Assembly: GCA_043778205.1 (NCBI GenBank)
Contig: JAYWGO010000095.1
Coordinates: forward strand, 1-64,000
DNA from: JAAFIP01 sp043778205
GTDB taxonomy: Bacteria > Pseudomonadota > Gammaproteobacteria > Burkholderiales > Burkholderiaceae_C
Direction: 5' to 3'
Length of the DNA: 64,000 bases
Every line of letters starts with the position of its first letter. The first letter of the stretch is position 1. Shown piece after piece: positions 57,304 to 64,000 of this stretch. Both the position numbers and the translations under genes were made by a program. The notes below the pieces were generated by a model. The model made no database searches, had not been told where the DNA came from, and saw only the letters and a program-made list of their open reading frames with translations.

Positions 57304-58251
57304 TCAATCTAAAGTGGCCATCAGCGGGGTAAAAAAACGGGGGCGCATGGCGCTCAAGCCCAGTTGGCTTAGCACTTCTTGCAGCCGCTGGGCGCTTTGG
57401 CGTGACGCAGCGCTAGGCCTGGCAGCTGCACCCGCAGTGCGGCTGGCAATGATCAGTTCATTTTTCATGGAATGCTCCCAACCCACCAGCTCGGTCACTG
57501 TGACGCTGTAGCCGTGCGCCTCCAGCTGCAGGCAGCGCAGCACATTGGTCAGCTGGCTGCCAAACTCGCGGGTGTGCAGCGGGTGGCGCCACAGCTGGGC
57601 CAGGGGGTTGCTGGCCACGGCATGGGCTTTGCCGGCCTTGAGCGTGGCTGCCACCTCGGCTTGGCAGCAAGGCACCAGCACCATGTGCTGCACCTGGTGC
57701 TTAAGGCCAAAGGCAATGGCATCGTCGGTAGCGGTGTTGCAAGCGTGCAGTGCCGTCACTATGTCAATGCGCTTGGGCAATTGCAAGGCGGTTTCAGACG
57801 CAGCGACCGACAGGTTTAAAAACTGCATGCCGGTAAAGCCAAACTCTTGGGCCAGCGCGCTGCTGCGCTGCACCAGGTCGTCCCGCAGCTCCACGCCCAC
57901 AATGCGGCCTTGTGGGGCGCGCAGCTTAAAGAACAGGTCGTACAAAATAAAACCCAGGTAGGACTTGCCCGCGCCGTGGTCTACCAGCGTAATGTCGGCA
58001 TGCTGTGCCTGCACGCCTTGCAGCAGCGGCTCGATAAAGTTAAACAAGTGGTACACCTGCTTAAGCTTGCGGCGCGAGTCTTGGTTCAGTTTGCCATCGC
58101 GCGTCAGGATGTGCAGGGCTTTAAGCAGCTCAACCGATTGCTCGGGCCGCACGTCGTATTTTTGGTCGCTGGTGGGCTCTGGCGCAGGCGGAGCAGTATT
58201 AAGCTTGGGTGCTGACTTAGAGGGTGGTTTGGACGTTGGCGCGGCTTTCAT
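57304..58251 (-). CDS. SAM-dependent methyltransferase-domain protein (Methyltransf_32-like)
   Basis: A 315-residue cytosolic protein. A Pro/Ser/Lys-rich N-terminus (~1-35) precedes the Rossmann core: VDHGAGKSYLGFILYDLF (motif I), GVELRDDLV (motif II), DIVTALHACNTATDDAIAFGL and VLVPCCQAEVA. The HACNTATDDAI and VPCCQ motifs are shared with the GSTCD/Methyltransf_32 group, often predicted to act on RNA, but the substrate is unknown. ATG 58251 overlaps the DUF1415 stop by four bases; ATG 58269 would add six residues. Confidence 0.85.
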   Translation of the reverse strand: MKAAPTSKPPSKSAPKLNTAPPAPEPTSDQKYDVRPEQSVELLKALHILTRDGKLNQDSRRKLKQVYHLFNFIEPLLQGVQAQHADITLVDHGAGKSYLGFILYDLFFKLRAPQGRIVGVELRDDLVQRSSALAQEFGFTGMQFLNLSVAASETALQLPKRIDIVTALHACNTATDDAIAFGLKHQVQHMVLVPCCQAEVAATLKAGKAHAVASNPLAQLWRHPLHTREFGSQLTNVLRCLQLEAHGYSVTVTELVGWEHSMKNELIIASRTAGAAARPSAASRQSAQRLQEVLSQLGLSAMRPRFFTPLMATLD

Positions 58252-58799
58252 GCCAGCATTGTCCTCCATCCTTCAAGCCCCAGTTTCTTCAAACTTGCTA
58301 TATTGCGCTCATAAATCTGGGCCGCATCGGGAAAAGTAGCTACAGCCTTTTCTACGCTGTCCTCACGCAGCAAATGCAGCATGGGGTAGGGCGAGCGGTT
58401 GGTGTAGTTCTCTATGTCATCCGCAGCGCTGCCGCCAAACTGGTACTGCGGGTGAAAACTGGCAATTTGCAACTGCGCCTGGGGGTCAGCCTGCGCTAGC
58501 ACGGCATCGGCCATGTCTAAAAAGTCGTTGTAGTCTAAAAAATCAGCCAGCACCTGCGGGTGAATCAGCAGCGTGGTCTCCGTTACTGCAGGGTCGGCCG
58601 CCAGCAAAAGTGCAATTTCTTCTTCCAGATGCTGGGCCAATGCCTCTGTTGTGCAAGCTTCGCTCACCCGGTAACGAATGCGCCCATGCACGTGCTGCAC
58701 CTTGGCAAAAGGGCACAGGTTCAGGCCAATCACGGCGCGCTCTAGCCAGCGCTGGGTGTCGGCTAGGGCGGTGGTATGGGGCACTGGCAAGCTGCCCAT
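58248..58799 (-). CDS. DUF1415 protein
   Basis: A 183-residue cytosolic protein covering the DUF1415 family: TQRWLERAVIGLNLCPFAKVQHVHGRIRYRVS at the start, then LLIHPQVLADFLDYNDFLDMADAVL and ASFHPQYQFGGSAADDIENYTNRSPYPMLHLLREDSV. The Cys-Pro-Phe and His-Pro motifs are conserved, but no function is established. It follows the fumarylacetoacetase-type gene directly (its ATG is the next codon after that TAA) and overlaps the methyltransferase gene, so the three form one operon. Confidence 0.93.
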   Translation of the reverse strand: MGSLPVPHTTALADTQRWLERAVIGLNLCPFAKVQHVHGRIRYRVSEACTTEALAQHLEEEIALLLAADPAVTETTLLIHPQVLADFLDYNDFLDMADAVLAQADPQAQLQIASFHPQYQFGGSAADDIENYTNRSPYPMLHLLREDSVEKAVATFPDAAQIYERNIASLKKLGLEGWRTMLA

Positions 58800-59834
58800 T
58801 TACAAATTATTCAAAGCTGCAGCGGCCGCATGCAAGGGCACCATCTTTTGCGCAATCGCCCCAAACACACTCTGCCCGTCTTTGCCCTTGACCTCGATGC
58901 GCACCGTGTCGCCAAACTTCATGAATTCAGTACTGGGTTTGCCGTCTTGGATGGTTTCAATGGCGCGTTTTTCGGCGATGCAGCTGTAGCCGCGGGGCCA
59001 GTCTGTTTTGCCGTCTTTAACTACGCCTTTATTGCTCACAGTACCGCTGCCAATGATGGAGCCTGCGCGTACATTGCGGGTTTTGCACAGGTGGGCAATC
59101 AATTGGCCAAAGTGAAAAGTCATCTCTGCGCCAGCGTCGCACATGCCCACGGTGCGGCCGTTCCATTGGCTTTGCACAGTGGCGTGCAGGCGGCCTGCGT
59201 CCCAGGTGCCGCCCAGCTCGTCCAGCGTGACGGCTACCGGGCTAAAGGCGGTGGCGGGCTTGCTTTGCACAAAGCCAAAGCCTTTGGCCAGCTCGTCAGG
59301 AATCAGGTGGCGCAGGCTCACGTCATTGGCCAGCATGACCAAGCGAATGCCGTCTAGCGCTTGGCCTGGTGTGCTGCCCATGGGCACATCGCCGGTAATT
59401 ACCGCCACCTCGGCTTCAAAGTCAATGCCGTAGGCCTCGCTGGCGCACACCACATCGTCGCAGGGGCCTGCCAGGTCGTCGCTGCCGCCTTGGTACATCA
59501 GCGGGTCGGTGTAGAAGCTGGCAGGCACTTCAGATTTGCGGGCCAAGCGCACCAGCTCTACATGGTTTATGTAGGCCGAGCCATCGGCCCACTGGTAGGC
59601 GCGCGGCAGCGGGGCCATGCATTGGGCTGGGTCAAACGGGAAGGCGTGGCGGGCTTTGCCACCGTTCAAACTGTCAGACAGGTCTTGCAACTGGGGCGAT
59701 ACAAAACCCCAGTCGTCCAGCGCCTGCTGCAAGCGCGTGGCGATACCGGTTGCATAATGCGCCATAGTAAGGTCGCGCGAGACGACTACCAGTTGGCCGT
59801 CGCGGGAGCCGTCTTTGAGGGTGGCAAGTTTCAT
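58800..59834 (-). CDS. Fumarylacetoacetate hydrolase family protein
   Basis: A 344-residue FAH-fold hydrolase. It begins MKLATLKDGSRDGQLVVVSRDL, a start common to bacterial fumarylacetoacetases. Metal-site motifs are YGIDFEAEVAVITGDVPMG, VQSKPATAFSPVAVT and GSGTVSNKGVVKDGKTDWPRGYSCIAEKRAIE. It could cleave fumarylacetoacetate at the end of the tyrosine route that hpd begins at 11-12 kb, although homogentisate dioxygenase is not in the window. It is divergent from an IclR regulator. Confidence 0.92.
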   Translation of the reverse strand: MKLATLKDGSRDGQLVVVSRDLTMAHYATGIATRLQQALDDWGFVSPQLQDLSDSLNGGKARHAFPFDPAQCMAPLPRAYQWADGSAYINHVELVRLARKSEVPASFYTDPLMYQGGSDDLAGPCDDVVCASEAYGIDFEAEVAVITGDVPMGSTPGQALDGIRLVMLANDVSLRHLIPDELAKGFGFVQSKPATAFSPVAVTLDELGGTWDAGRLHATVQSQWNGRTVGMCDAGAEMTFHFGQLIAHLCKTRNVRAGSIIGSGTVSNKGVVKDGKTDWPRGYSCIAEKRAIETIQDGKPSTEFMKFGDTVRIEVKGKDGQSVFGAIAQKMVPLHAAAAALNNL

Positions 59835-59925
59835 ACAAAGTTTTCCACGAAGGTTGCAAAATCAGGTTCAAATACAAATCAGCTGCACATCTACAGTTTA
59901 TTCACCCCCATTATCTGCCCACACC

Positions 59926-60786
59926 ATGGCCTCTAAACCCCAAACCGGTATCCAGTCAGTTGAAGTAGGTTTTGCCTTGCTAGACGCGCTGGCCCATGCG
60001 CGCGCGCCCATGATGCTGCGCGACTTGGCGCTGGCCGCAAGCATGAGTGCGGCCAAAGCGCACCGCTATTTGGTCAGCTTTCAGCGCCTGGGCTTGGTAG
60101 TGCAAGATGCCTATAACACCCGTTACGACCTGGGCCCCACAGCGCTAAAGTTAGGGCTTGCTTCGCTGGAAAGGCTGGACGCTGTTCAGCTTGCCCGCGC
60201 GCGCTTAGAGGCTTTGATGCTGCAAGTGGGCCACACACTGGCGCTGGCGGTATGGGGCAACCACGGCCCCACCATCGTGCACTGGCAAGAGAGCCCACAA
60301 GCCGTGACGGTTAACCTGCGTTTGGGCGATGTGATGCCCTTGCTTACCAGCGCCACTGGCCGCTGCTTTGCGGCCTACGCCCCGCCGCAGGCTGTGCGCA
60401 CCAGCATCGTGGCCGAGCTGGCCGTGCTGGCCAAACTGGACAAACTGGCTGTACCGGGGGCAGGCGCGTATGTGCGCACCGATGCCCCCACCACCATGGC
60501 CGCCGCCCAAGCGCTGCTCAAAGAGGTGCGCCAGCGCGGCTTGGCGCGGGTGTGTAACACCTTGCTGCCGGGTATCGCCGGGTTTTGCGCCCCTGTGTTT
60601 GATGCCAGCGGCCACATGGTGCTGGGCTTGGTGTCCCTGGGCTCGGTGGCCAGTTTTGACACCGCCTGGGACGGCGACATAGCCCACGCGCTGCTGCAGT
60701 GCGCGCAGCAGCTGTCTAGCGATTTAGGTGCCCCGCCAGACCTGGGGCACGCCCAACTGGTGGGCGGCCGTAAGCTGCAGGCTTAA
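59926..60786 (+). CDS. IclR-family transcriptional regulator
   Basis: A 286-residue protein. N-terminal winged helix (QSVEVGFALLDALAHARAPMMLRDLALAASMSAAKAHRYLVSFQRLGLVVQD, ~9-60) and an IclR effector domain (~75-255, with MPLLTSATGRCFAAY and ISGFCAPVF-like IAGFCAPVFDASG). The ATG at 59926 starts the conserved part. It is divergent from the fumarylacetoacetase operon across 91 bp and is likely to regulate it. IclR proteins often respond to aromatic or organic acids. Confidence 0.92.
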   Translation: MASKPQTGIQSVEVGFALLDALAHARAPMMLRDLALAASMSAAKAHRYLVSFQRLGLVVQDAYNTRYDLGPTALKLGLASLERLDAVQLARARLEALMLQVGHTLALAVWGNHGPTIVHWQESPQAVTVNLRLGDVMPLLTSATGRCFAAYAPPQAVRTSIVAELAVLAKLDKLAVPGAGAYVRTDAPTTMAAAQALLKEVRQRGLARVCNTLLPGIAGFCAPVFDASGHMVLGLVSLGSVASFDTAWDGDIAHALLQCAQQLSSDLGAPPDLGHAQLVGGRKLQA

Positions 60787-60865
60787 GCATTGCGTTTGCC
60801 GCAAGCGCAGCGTCTGTTTTAGCCCTTTTTTGCCTCAACTCTTGGCCTTAGTCTTAGTGTTACCC

Positions 60866-62029
60866 ATGCGCCCCCGCACCTTGTTCGCCCTGCTGGCTGT
60901 TGTGCTGCTAGGGCACTGGCTTGCACTGTCGGGCTCGGCCAGCGCTTGGCAGATTGCCAGCCCAGAGGTGGGCGTGCGGAGTTTGAGCACCCGGTCTATT
61001 GCAGCAGCGCCCGCAACACCAGCAGTGCCCGACCCAGCTGCAACAGCCGCCGCGCGCACAGGGCCGCCTGCCGGGCCACCTGCCGGGCCAGCAGCAGCCG
61101 TACCAAAGCCTATTGCCCCGCTGTCCCCCACAGTACCTAAATTACGTAATTTAGAGCCAAATACGGCTATCGCCCAAGGAAACGCTGCACAAGCAGCTAT
61201 TGAAACTATAGTAGCTGCCCAGCCCACCCCTGCAGACCGTGCCCCGGAGTTGGAAGGCCAAACTACCCCAAGCGCCGAAACCACCCCACCCAGCGCCAGT
61301 GCAGCGGCCCCCGCACTGGCCAGCAGCGCAACCGCAACCGCAAACCCTGGCGAGGCTGCAGCCACTGCGGGGCAAAATGCGCAGTTGCGTTTTCCGCCCA
61401 GCGGCAGCTTTGGCTACAACGCCACGCTGGTGCGCGGCCTGCAAACCCTGTCTGCCACCGGCGTAATCGACTGGGCCAGCGACGGCAGCACCTACCAGCT
61501 AGAACTGGTGGCCAAAATAGCCTTGTTGCCCGTTCTGCGCCAAACCAGCGCCGGCAGCCTCAGCGCGGCAGGCCTGGCCCCCAGCCGCTTTACCGACAAG
61601 CGCTTTAACCGCAGCGAACAAGCCACCCATTTTCAGCCTGACAAAGGATTGATCACCTTTGCCAACAACCGCCCCAACAAGCCGCTCTTGGCCGGTGCCC
61701 AAGACCGCGTGAGCGTGCTGATGCAACTGGCCGCCATGGTGGCAGGCAACCCCGCGCAGATGCAGGCCCAGCGCAGCATTGCCCTGCAAGTAGCGGGTAC
61801 CGACGATGCCGACACCTGGCAGTTTGCCGTGGAAGGCAGCCAGAGCATTGCGCTGCCCGGTGGCAACACCATTGCCCTGCACCTGGTGCGCTACCCACGC
61901 AAAGAGTTTGACGCGCGGCTAGAGGTCTGGCTGGCCCCCACGCTGGGCTATCTGCCAGCACGGCTTAAGCAAACCGAGCACAATGGCGACATTTTTGAGC
62001 TGCTGTTGCACAGCCCCGCTGTGCCTTAG
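60866..62029 (+). CDS. DUF3108 protein with a long Ala/Pro linker
   Basis: A 387-residue protein, probably exported: a hydrophobic start (MRPRTLFALLAVVLLGHWLALSGSASA) is followed by an Ala/Pro/Thr-rich linker (~45-165) and a C-terminal DUF3108 beta-rich domain (~170-385, FGYNATLVRGLQTLSATGVIDWASDG ... NRPNKPLLAGAQDRVSVLMQLAAM ... LGYLPARLKQTEHNGDIFELLL). The function is unknown. Linker residues ~96-117 (PNTAIAQGNAAQAAIETIV) are encoded by copy 10 of the interspersed repeat, almost the same peptide as in the YgjP-like protein. A PPAGPPAGP stretch is also repetitive. Confidence 0.88.
   Translation: MRPRTLFALLAVVLLGHWLALSGSASAWQIASPEVGVRSLSTRSIAAAPATPAVPDPAATAAARTGPPAGPPAGPAAAVPKPIAPLSPTVPKLRNLEPNTAIAQGNAAQAAIETIVAAQPTPADRAPELEGQTTPSAETTPPSASAAAPALASSATATANPGEAAATAGQNAQLRFPPSGSFGYNATLVRGLQTLSATGVIDWASDGSTYQLELVAKIALLPVLRQTSAGSLSAAGLAPSRFTDKRFNRSEQATHFQPDKGLITFANNRPNKPLLAGAQDRVSVLMQLAAMVAGNPAQMQAQRSIALQVAGTDDADTWQFAVEGSQSIALPGGNTIALHLVRYPRKEFDARLEVWLAPTLGYLPARLKQTEHNGDIFELLLHSPAVP
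61150..61214 (+). repeat. Interspersed repeat, copy 10, inside the DUF3108 gene
   Basis: TTTAGAGCCAAATACGGC, then CCCAAGGAAACGCTGCACAA and GCAGCTATTGAAACTATAG. It is in the same frame as copies 4 and 5 and uses the same hairpin end (CTATTGAAACTATAG). Confidence 0.88.
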
Positions 62030-62281
62030 CAACTTGGTGAATGGGCATGCCAGCACGTGGGCTAAAAGGCAATTGAACCTACCCGCCAGCGGCTTGCGCG
62101 GCATGGGCCCAGCGCTTGCATGCTTGCAGCGCGGTACAAGCGCGTAACATCTGCCCATAGCGTGACTATTTGTGTGGTTTTTAGTATGAATTTCTGCGTA
62201 AAAACCCTGTCAGCCTTGAAATAGAGCCGCGCGTTGCTACATCATATGAACTACACCTGCATAGTTTGGTGGGGTGCCATG

Positions 62282-62313
62282 AATAACGCCGCAATAACGC
62301 CGCAATAACGCCG
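62282..62313. repeat. 11-bp tandem repeat upstream of the DUF3567 gene
   Basis: AATAACGCCGC occurs three times in a row (the last copy lacks its final base), about 30 bp before the ATG at 62344. The ~314-bp gap 62030-62343 holds nothing else that I can recognise. Copy-number change would alter the leader or promoter spacing. Confidence 0.8.
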
Positions 62314-62343
62314 AAATGGCGACAGCAAAGGACTTTTGATTTT

Positions 62344-62721
62344 ATGAACATGCTCTACGACTCTGACTCTTTTGTAGTGGTGCACCTGCAGGCCGGCCCG
62401 CAGGATGGTGCTACAGCGCAAGACGCGGTGGAGGTAGCGCACAACAGCCGCATCATGGGCAGTGTGGGGCTGTTGGGCGAGGTGCAAGGCCAGTCGCAGC
62501 GCAGCCAGATGGGCGACAATTCCGAATTGCGCCTGGCCCGCCACGGGTTTGAGATTGTGGACAAGCGCTCGGGCAAAGAAGTGTATTTAGACGGCTCATG
62601 GGCCGAGCTGTTCCAGCAGCAAATTACCGCTTGGCAGACCAAAACGCCCACCCAAGACGAAGTAGAAGACACCCTGGAAGGCTACACCCAGCTAGCGCAA
62701 AACCCGGTGATTCTGCACTAA
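62344..62721 (+). CDS. DUF3567 protein
   Basis: A 125-residue cytosolic protein. It starts MNMLYDSDSFVVVHL and continues LARHGFEIVDKRSGKEVYLDGSWAELFQQQITAW, ending DEVEDTLEGYTQLAQNPVILH. This is the DUF3567 pattern of Burkholderiales, but about 30 residues longer than usual because of an insertion (~25-65, AQDAVEVAHNSRIMGSVGLLGEVQGQSQRSQ). No function is known. It is convergent with the aminotransferase gene. Confidence 0.88.
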   Translation: MNMLYDSDSFVVVHLQAGPQDGATAQDAVEVAHNSRIMGSVGLLGEVQGQSQRSQMGDNSELRLARHGFEIVDKRSGKEVYLDGSWAELFQQQITAWQTKTPTQDEVEDTLEGYTQLAQNPVILH

Positions 62722-62762
62722 GGCTTGGCTGCAGGCACACCAAGCGTTTTGCTTGAATGTGC

Positions 62763-62811
62763 CTCCTAAACCCCGCTCCTAAACTCCCTTCCTAAACGCT
62801 CCTCCTGAGCG
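62763..62811. repeat. 13-bp degenerate tandem repeat
   Basis: CTCCTAAACCCCG, CTCCTAAACTCCC and TTCCTAAACGCTC, followed by a partial CTCCTGAGCG, lie between the convergent DUF3567 and aminotransferase genes. They could affect transcript ends, but no clear terminator is visible. Confidence 0.7.
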
Positions 62812-62829
62812 TGCCACTTAAACGTGGTT

Positions 62830-64000
62830 TTAAGCGTGCTTCTTGATACTCGCCGCCACGGTGCTCACCATTTGGTCAATCTGCGACTTGTCCACAATGT
62901 AGGGCGGGCACATCACAATGTTCTCGCCAGCGGGGCGAATCAGCACCCCTTGGTGGTAGCAGTCTAAGAAAATATCGTAGGCGCGCTTGCCGGGCGCACC
63001 GGCAATGCTGCTCACTTCTACCGCACCGGCCAGGCCGAGCGCGCGAATACCGGTAACCGTAGGCAAGCCTTTGCACACGCTGTGCAGCGCATCACCCAGC
63101 ACCACGCCCATTTGGCCTGCGCGCTCAAACAGGTTTTCTTCTTTGAACAAGTTCAGCGTGGCAATGGCTGCAGCGCAGGCCACTGGGTGGCCGCTGTAGG
63201 TGTAGCCGTGGAAAAACTCGGTGGCGTGGTCGGGCGACTTGGCGTGGGCATCCATAAAAGCCTGGAACACGTGGTCGCGGCAAATTACGCCGCCCAGCGG
63301 AATCACGCCATTGGTCACGCATTTGGCAAAGTTCAGCATGTCGGGCACCACGCCGTAGTAGTCGGAGGCAAAATTGGTGCCCATGCGGCCAAAGCCGGTA
63401 ATCACTTCGTCAAAAATCAGCAAAATACCGTGCTTGTCGCAAATCTCGCGCAGGCGCTTCAAATACCCTTTGGGCGGCAAATACCAGCCCGCACTGCCCG
63501 ATACTGGCTCCACAATCACTGCGGCCACATTGCTGGCATCGTGCAGCGGCAAAATGCGGTTTTCCAGCTCGAGCAAAATGTCCTCGGTCCACACCGGCTC
63601 TTGGCCATGGATGTAGGCATGGTTGACGGGGTCGTGGATAAAGCGCATATGGTCTACGCGCGGCAGCAGGGCGGTGCCAAACACTTTGCGGTTGGCCGGT
63701 ATGCCGCCTATGCTCATGCCGCCAAAGCCTACGCCGTGGTAGCCGCGCTCGCGGCCAATAAACACGTTGCGGTGGCCTTCGCCGCGCGCGCGGTGGTAGG
63801 CCAGCGCCACTTTCATGGAGGTGTCGGCAGCCTCAGAGCCCGAGTTGCAAAACAGCACCTTGTTCAGGTCGCCGGGGGCCATGTGGGCAATCATTTCAGC
63901 AGCTTTAAAGGCCTTGTCGTTGCTGGCCTGGAAAGCGGTGGCGTAGTCTAGCGTGTCCAGCTGCTTTTTAATGGCTTCGTTGATTGGCTTGCGGTTATGC
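62830..64000 (-). CDS. Class III omega-amino acid aminotransferase, C-terminal part (truncated by window edge)
   Basis: The frame runs to the window edge; about 390 residues are visible, starting at HNRKPINEAI. It is a PLP enzyme of the class III group: FCNSGSEAADTSMKVALAYHRARGEGHRNVFIGRERGYHG (cofactor phosphate site), DEVITGFGRMGTNFASDYY (PLP-contacting Asp) and FAKCVTNGVIPLGGV with the catalytic Lys, then YTYSGHPVACAAA. Closest groups are beta-alanine/omega-amino acid:pyruvate aminotransferases; putrescine or other amines are possible donors. An internal Met at 63894 is not the start, because homology continues upstream. Confidence 0.93.
   Translation of the reverse strand, partial: HNRKPINEAIKKQLDTLDYATAFQASNDKAFKAAEMIAHMAPGDLNKVLFCNSGSEAADTSMKVALAYHRARGEGHRNVFIGRERGYHGVGFGGMSIGGIPANRKVFGTALLPRVDHMRFIHDPVNHAYIHGQEPVWTEDILLELENRILPLHDASNVAAVIVEPVSGSAGWYLPPKGYLKRLREICDKHGILLIFDEVITGFGRMGTNFASDYYGVVPDMLNFAKCVTNGVIPLGGVICRDHVFQAFMDAHAKSPDHATEFFHGYTYSGHPVACAAAIATLNLFKEENLFERAGQMGVVLGDALHSVCKGLPTVTGIRALGLAGAVEVSSIAGAPGKRAYDIFLDCYHQGVLIRPAGENIVMCPPYIVDKSQIDQMVSTVAASIKKHA

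Noticed and set aside
61010..61100. Short PPAG/GPPA repeats in the DUF3108 linker as a mobile or tandem element
   Set aside because: These are low-complexity codons in an Ala/Pro linker; only two near copies exist.

Overview
The window looks like a chromosomal segment of a betaproteobacterium of the order Burkholderiales, most likely Comamonadaceae. The evidence is moderately GC-rich DNA with tightly packed, often overlapping genes, a DUF3567 protein (a Burkholderiales family), Burkholderiales-style dcd, glnE, phhA/hpd and glyQS-gmhB-plsC neighbourhoods, and a short interspersed repeat scattered through the segment. No rRNA, tRNA, CRISPR array, phage or replication origin was recognised.

Layout. 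1-5.1 kb: an Uma2-type nuclease end, dcd, then an IS256-family element that has replaced the 3' half of a fadD-like gene, a hypothetical gene and a membrane-anchored lipase. 5.2-9.6 kb: a receiver-plus-cyclase-homology protein whose stop overlaps the start of a large hybrid histidine kinase. 9.6-13.2 kb: two structured non-coding stretches around phenylalanine/tyrosine degradation genes (hpd-phhA) with a divergent Lrp regulator and a candidate operator. 13.2-27 kb: a housekeeping run (GNAT, corC, lnt, a degenerate receiver/cyclase paralogue, glyQ, glyS, gmhB, plsC, YgjP-like metallopeptidase, prfC). Accessory genes interrupt it: an AbrB/PIN toxin-antitoxin pair between glyQ and glyS, and a deleted DUF6036 gene between glyS and gmhB.

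27.1-43.8 kb: a lactonase/HAD phosphatase pair, then a ~14.7 kb co-directional cluster that looks built for uptake and breakdown of a sugar acid or its lactone. It holds a FadR-type regulator with a clear operator, an SMP-30 lactonase, a beta-propeller protein, an Rbs-type ABC importer, PdxA2, an L-rhamnonate-dehydratase-like enolase, a DHDPS-family lyase, a cytochrome b561-like membrane protein and a second, MalEFGK-type ABC importer. The lactonase would open the ring, the enolase-superfamily enzyme would dehydrate the aldonate, and the DHDPS-type enzyme would process the 2-keto-3-deoxy acid.

43.9-64 kb: glnE divergent from a yhdP-type AsmA-like gene, a nitrilase-family gene, a PAS histidine kinase with a FixJ-like regulator, three fasciclin domains in two exported proteins, a TetR regulator, a methyltransferase-DUF1415-fumarylacetoacetase operon divergent from an IclR gene, DUF3108 and DUF3567 proteins, and the C-terminal part of an omega-aminotransferase.

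The most unusual signal is the interspersed repeat of about 60 bp. Ten copies are visible: six intergenic and four inside genes without breaking the frame. Two unrelated proteins (YgjP-like and DUF3108) consequently carry nearly the same inserted peptide, and an apolipoprotein N-acyltransferase carries a shorter version in the same frame.
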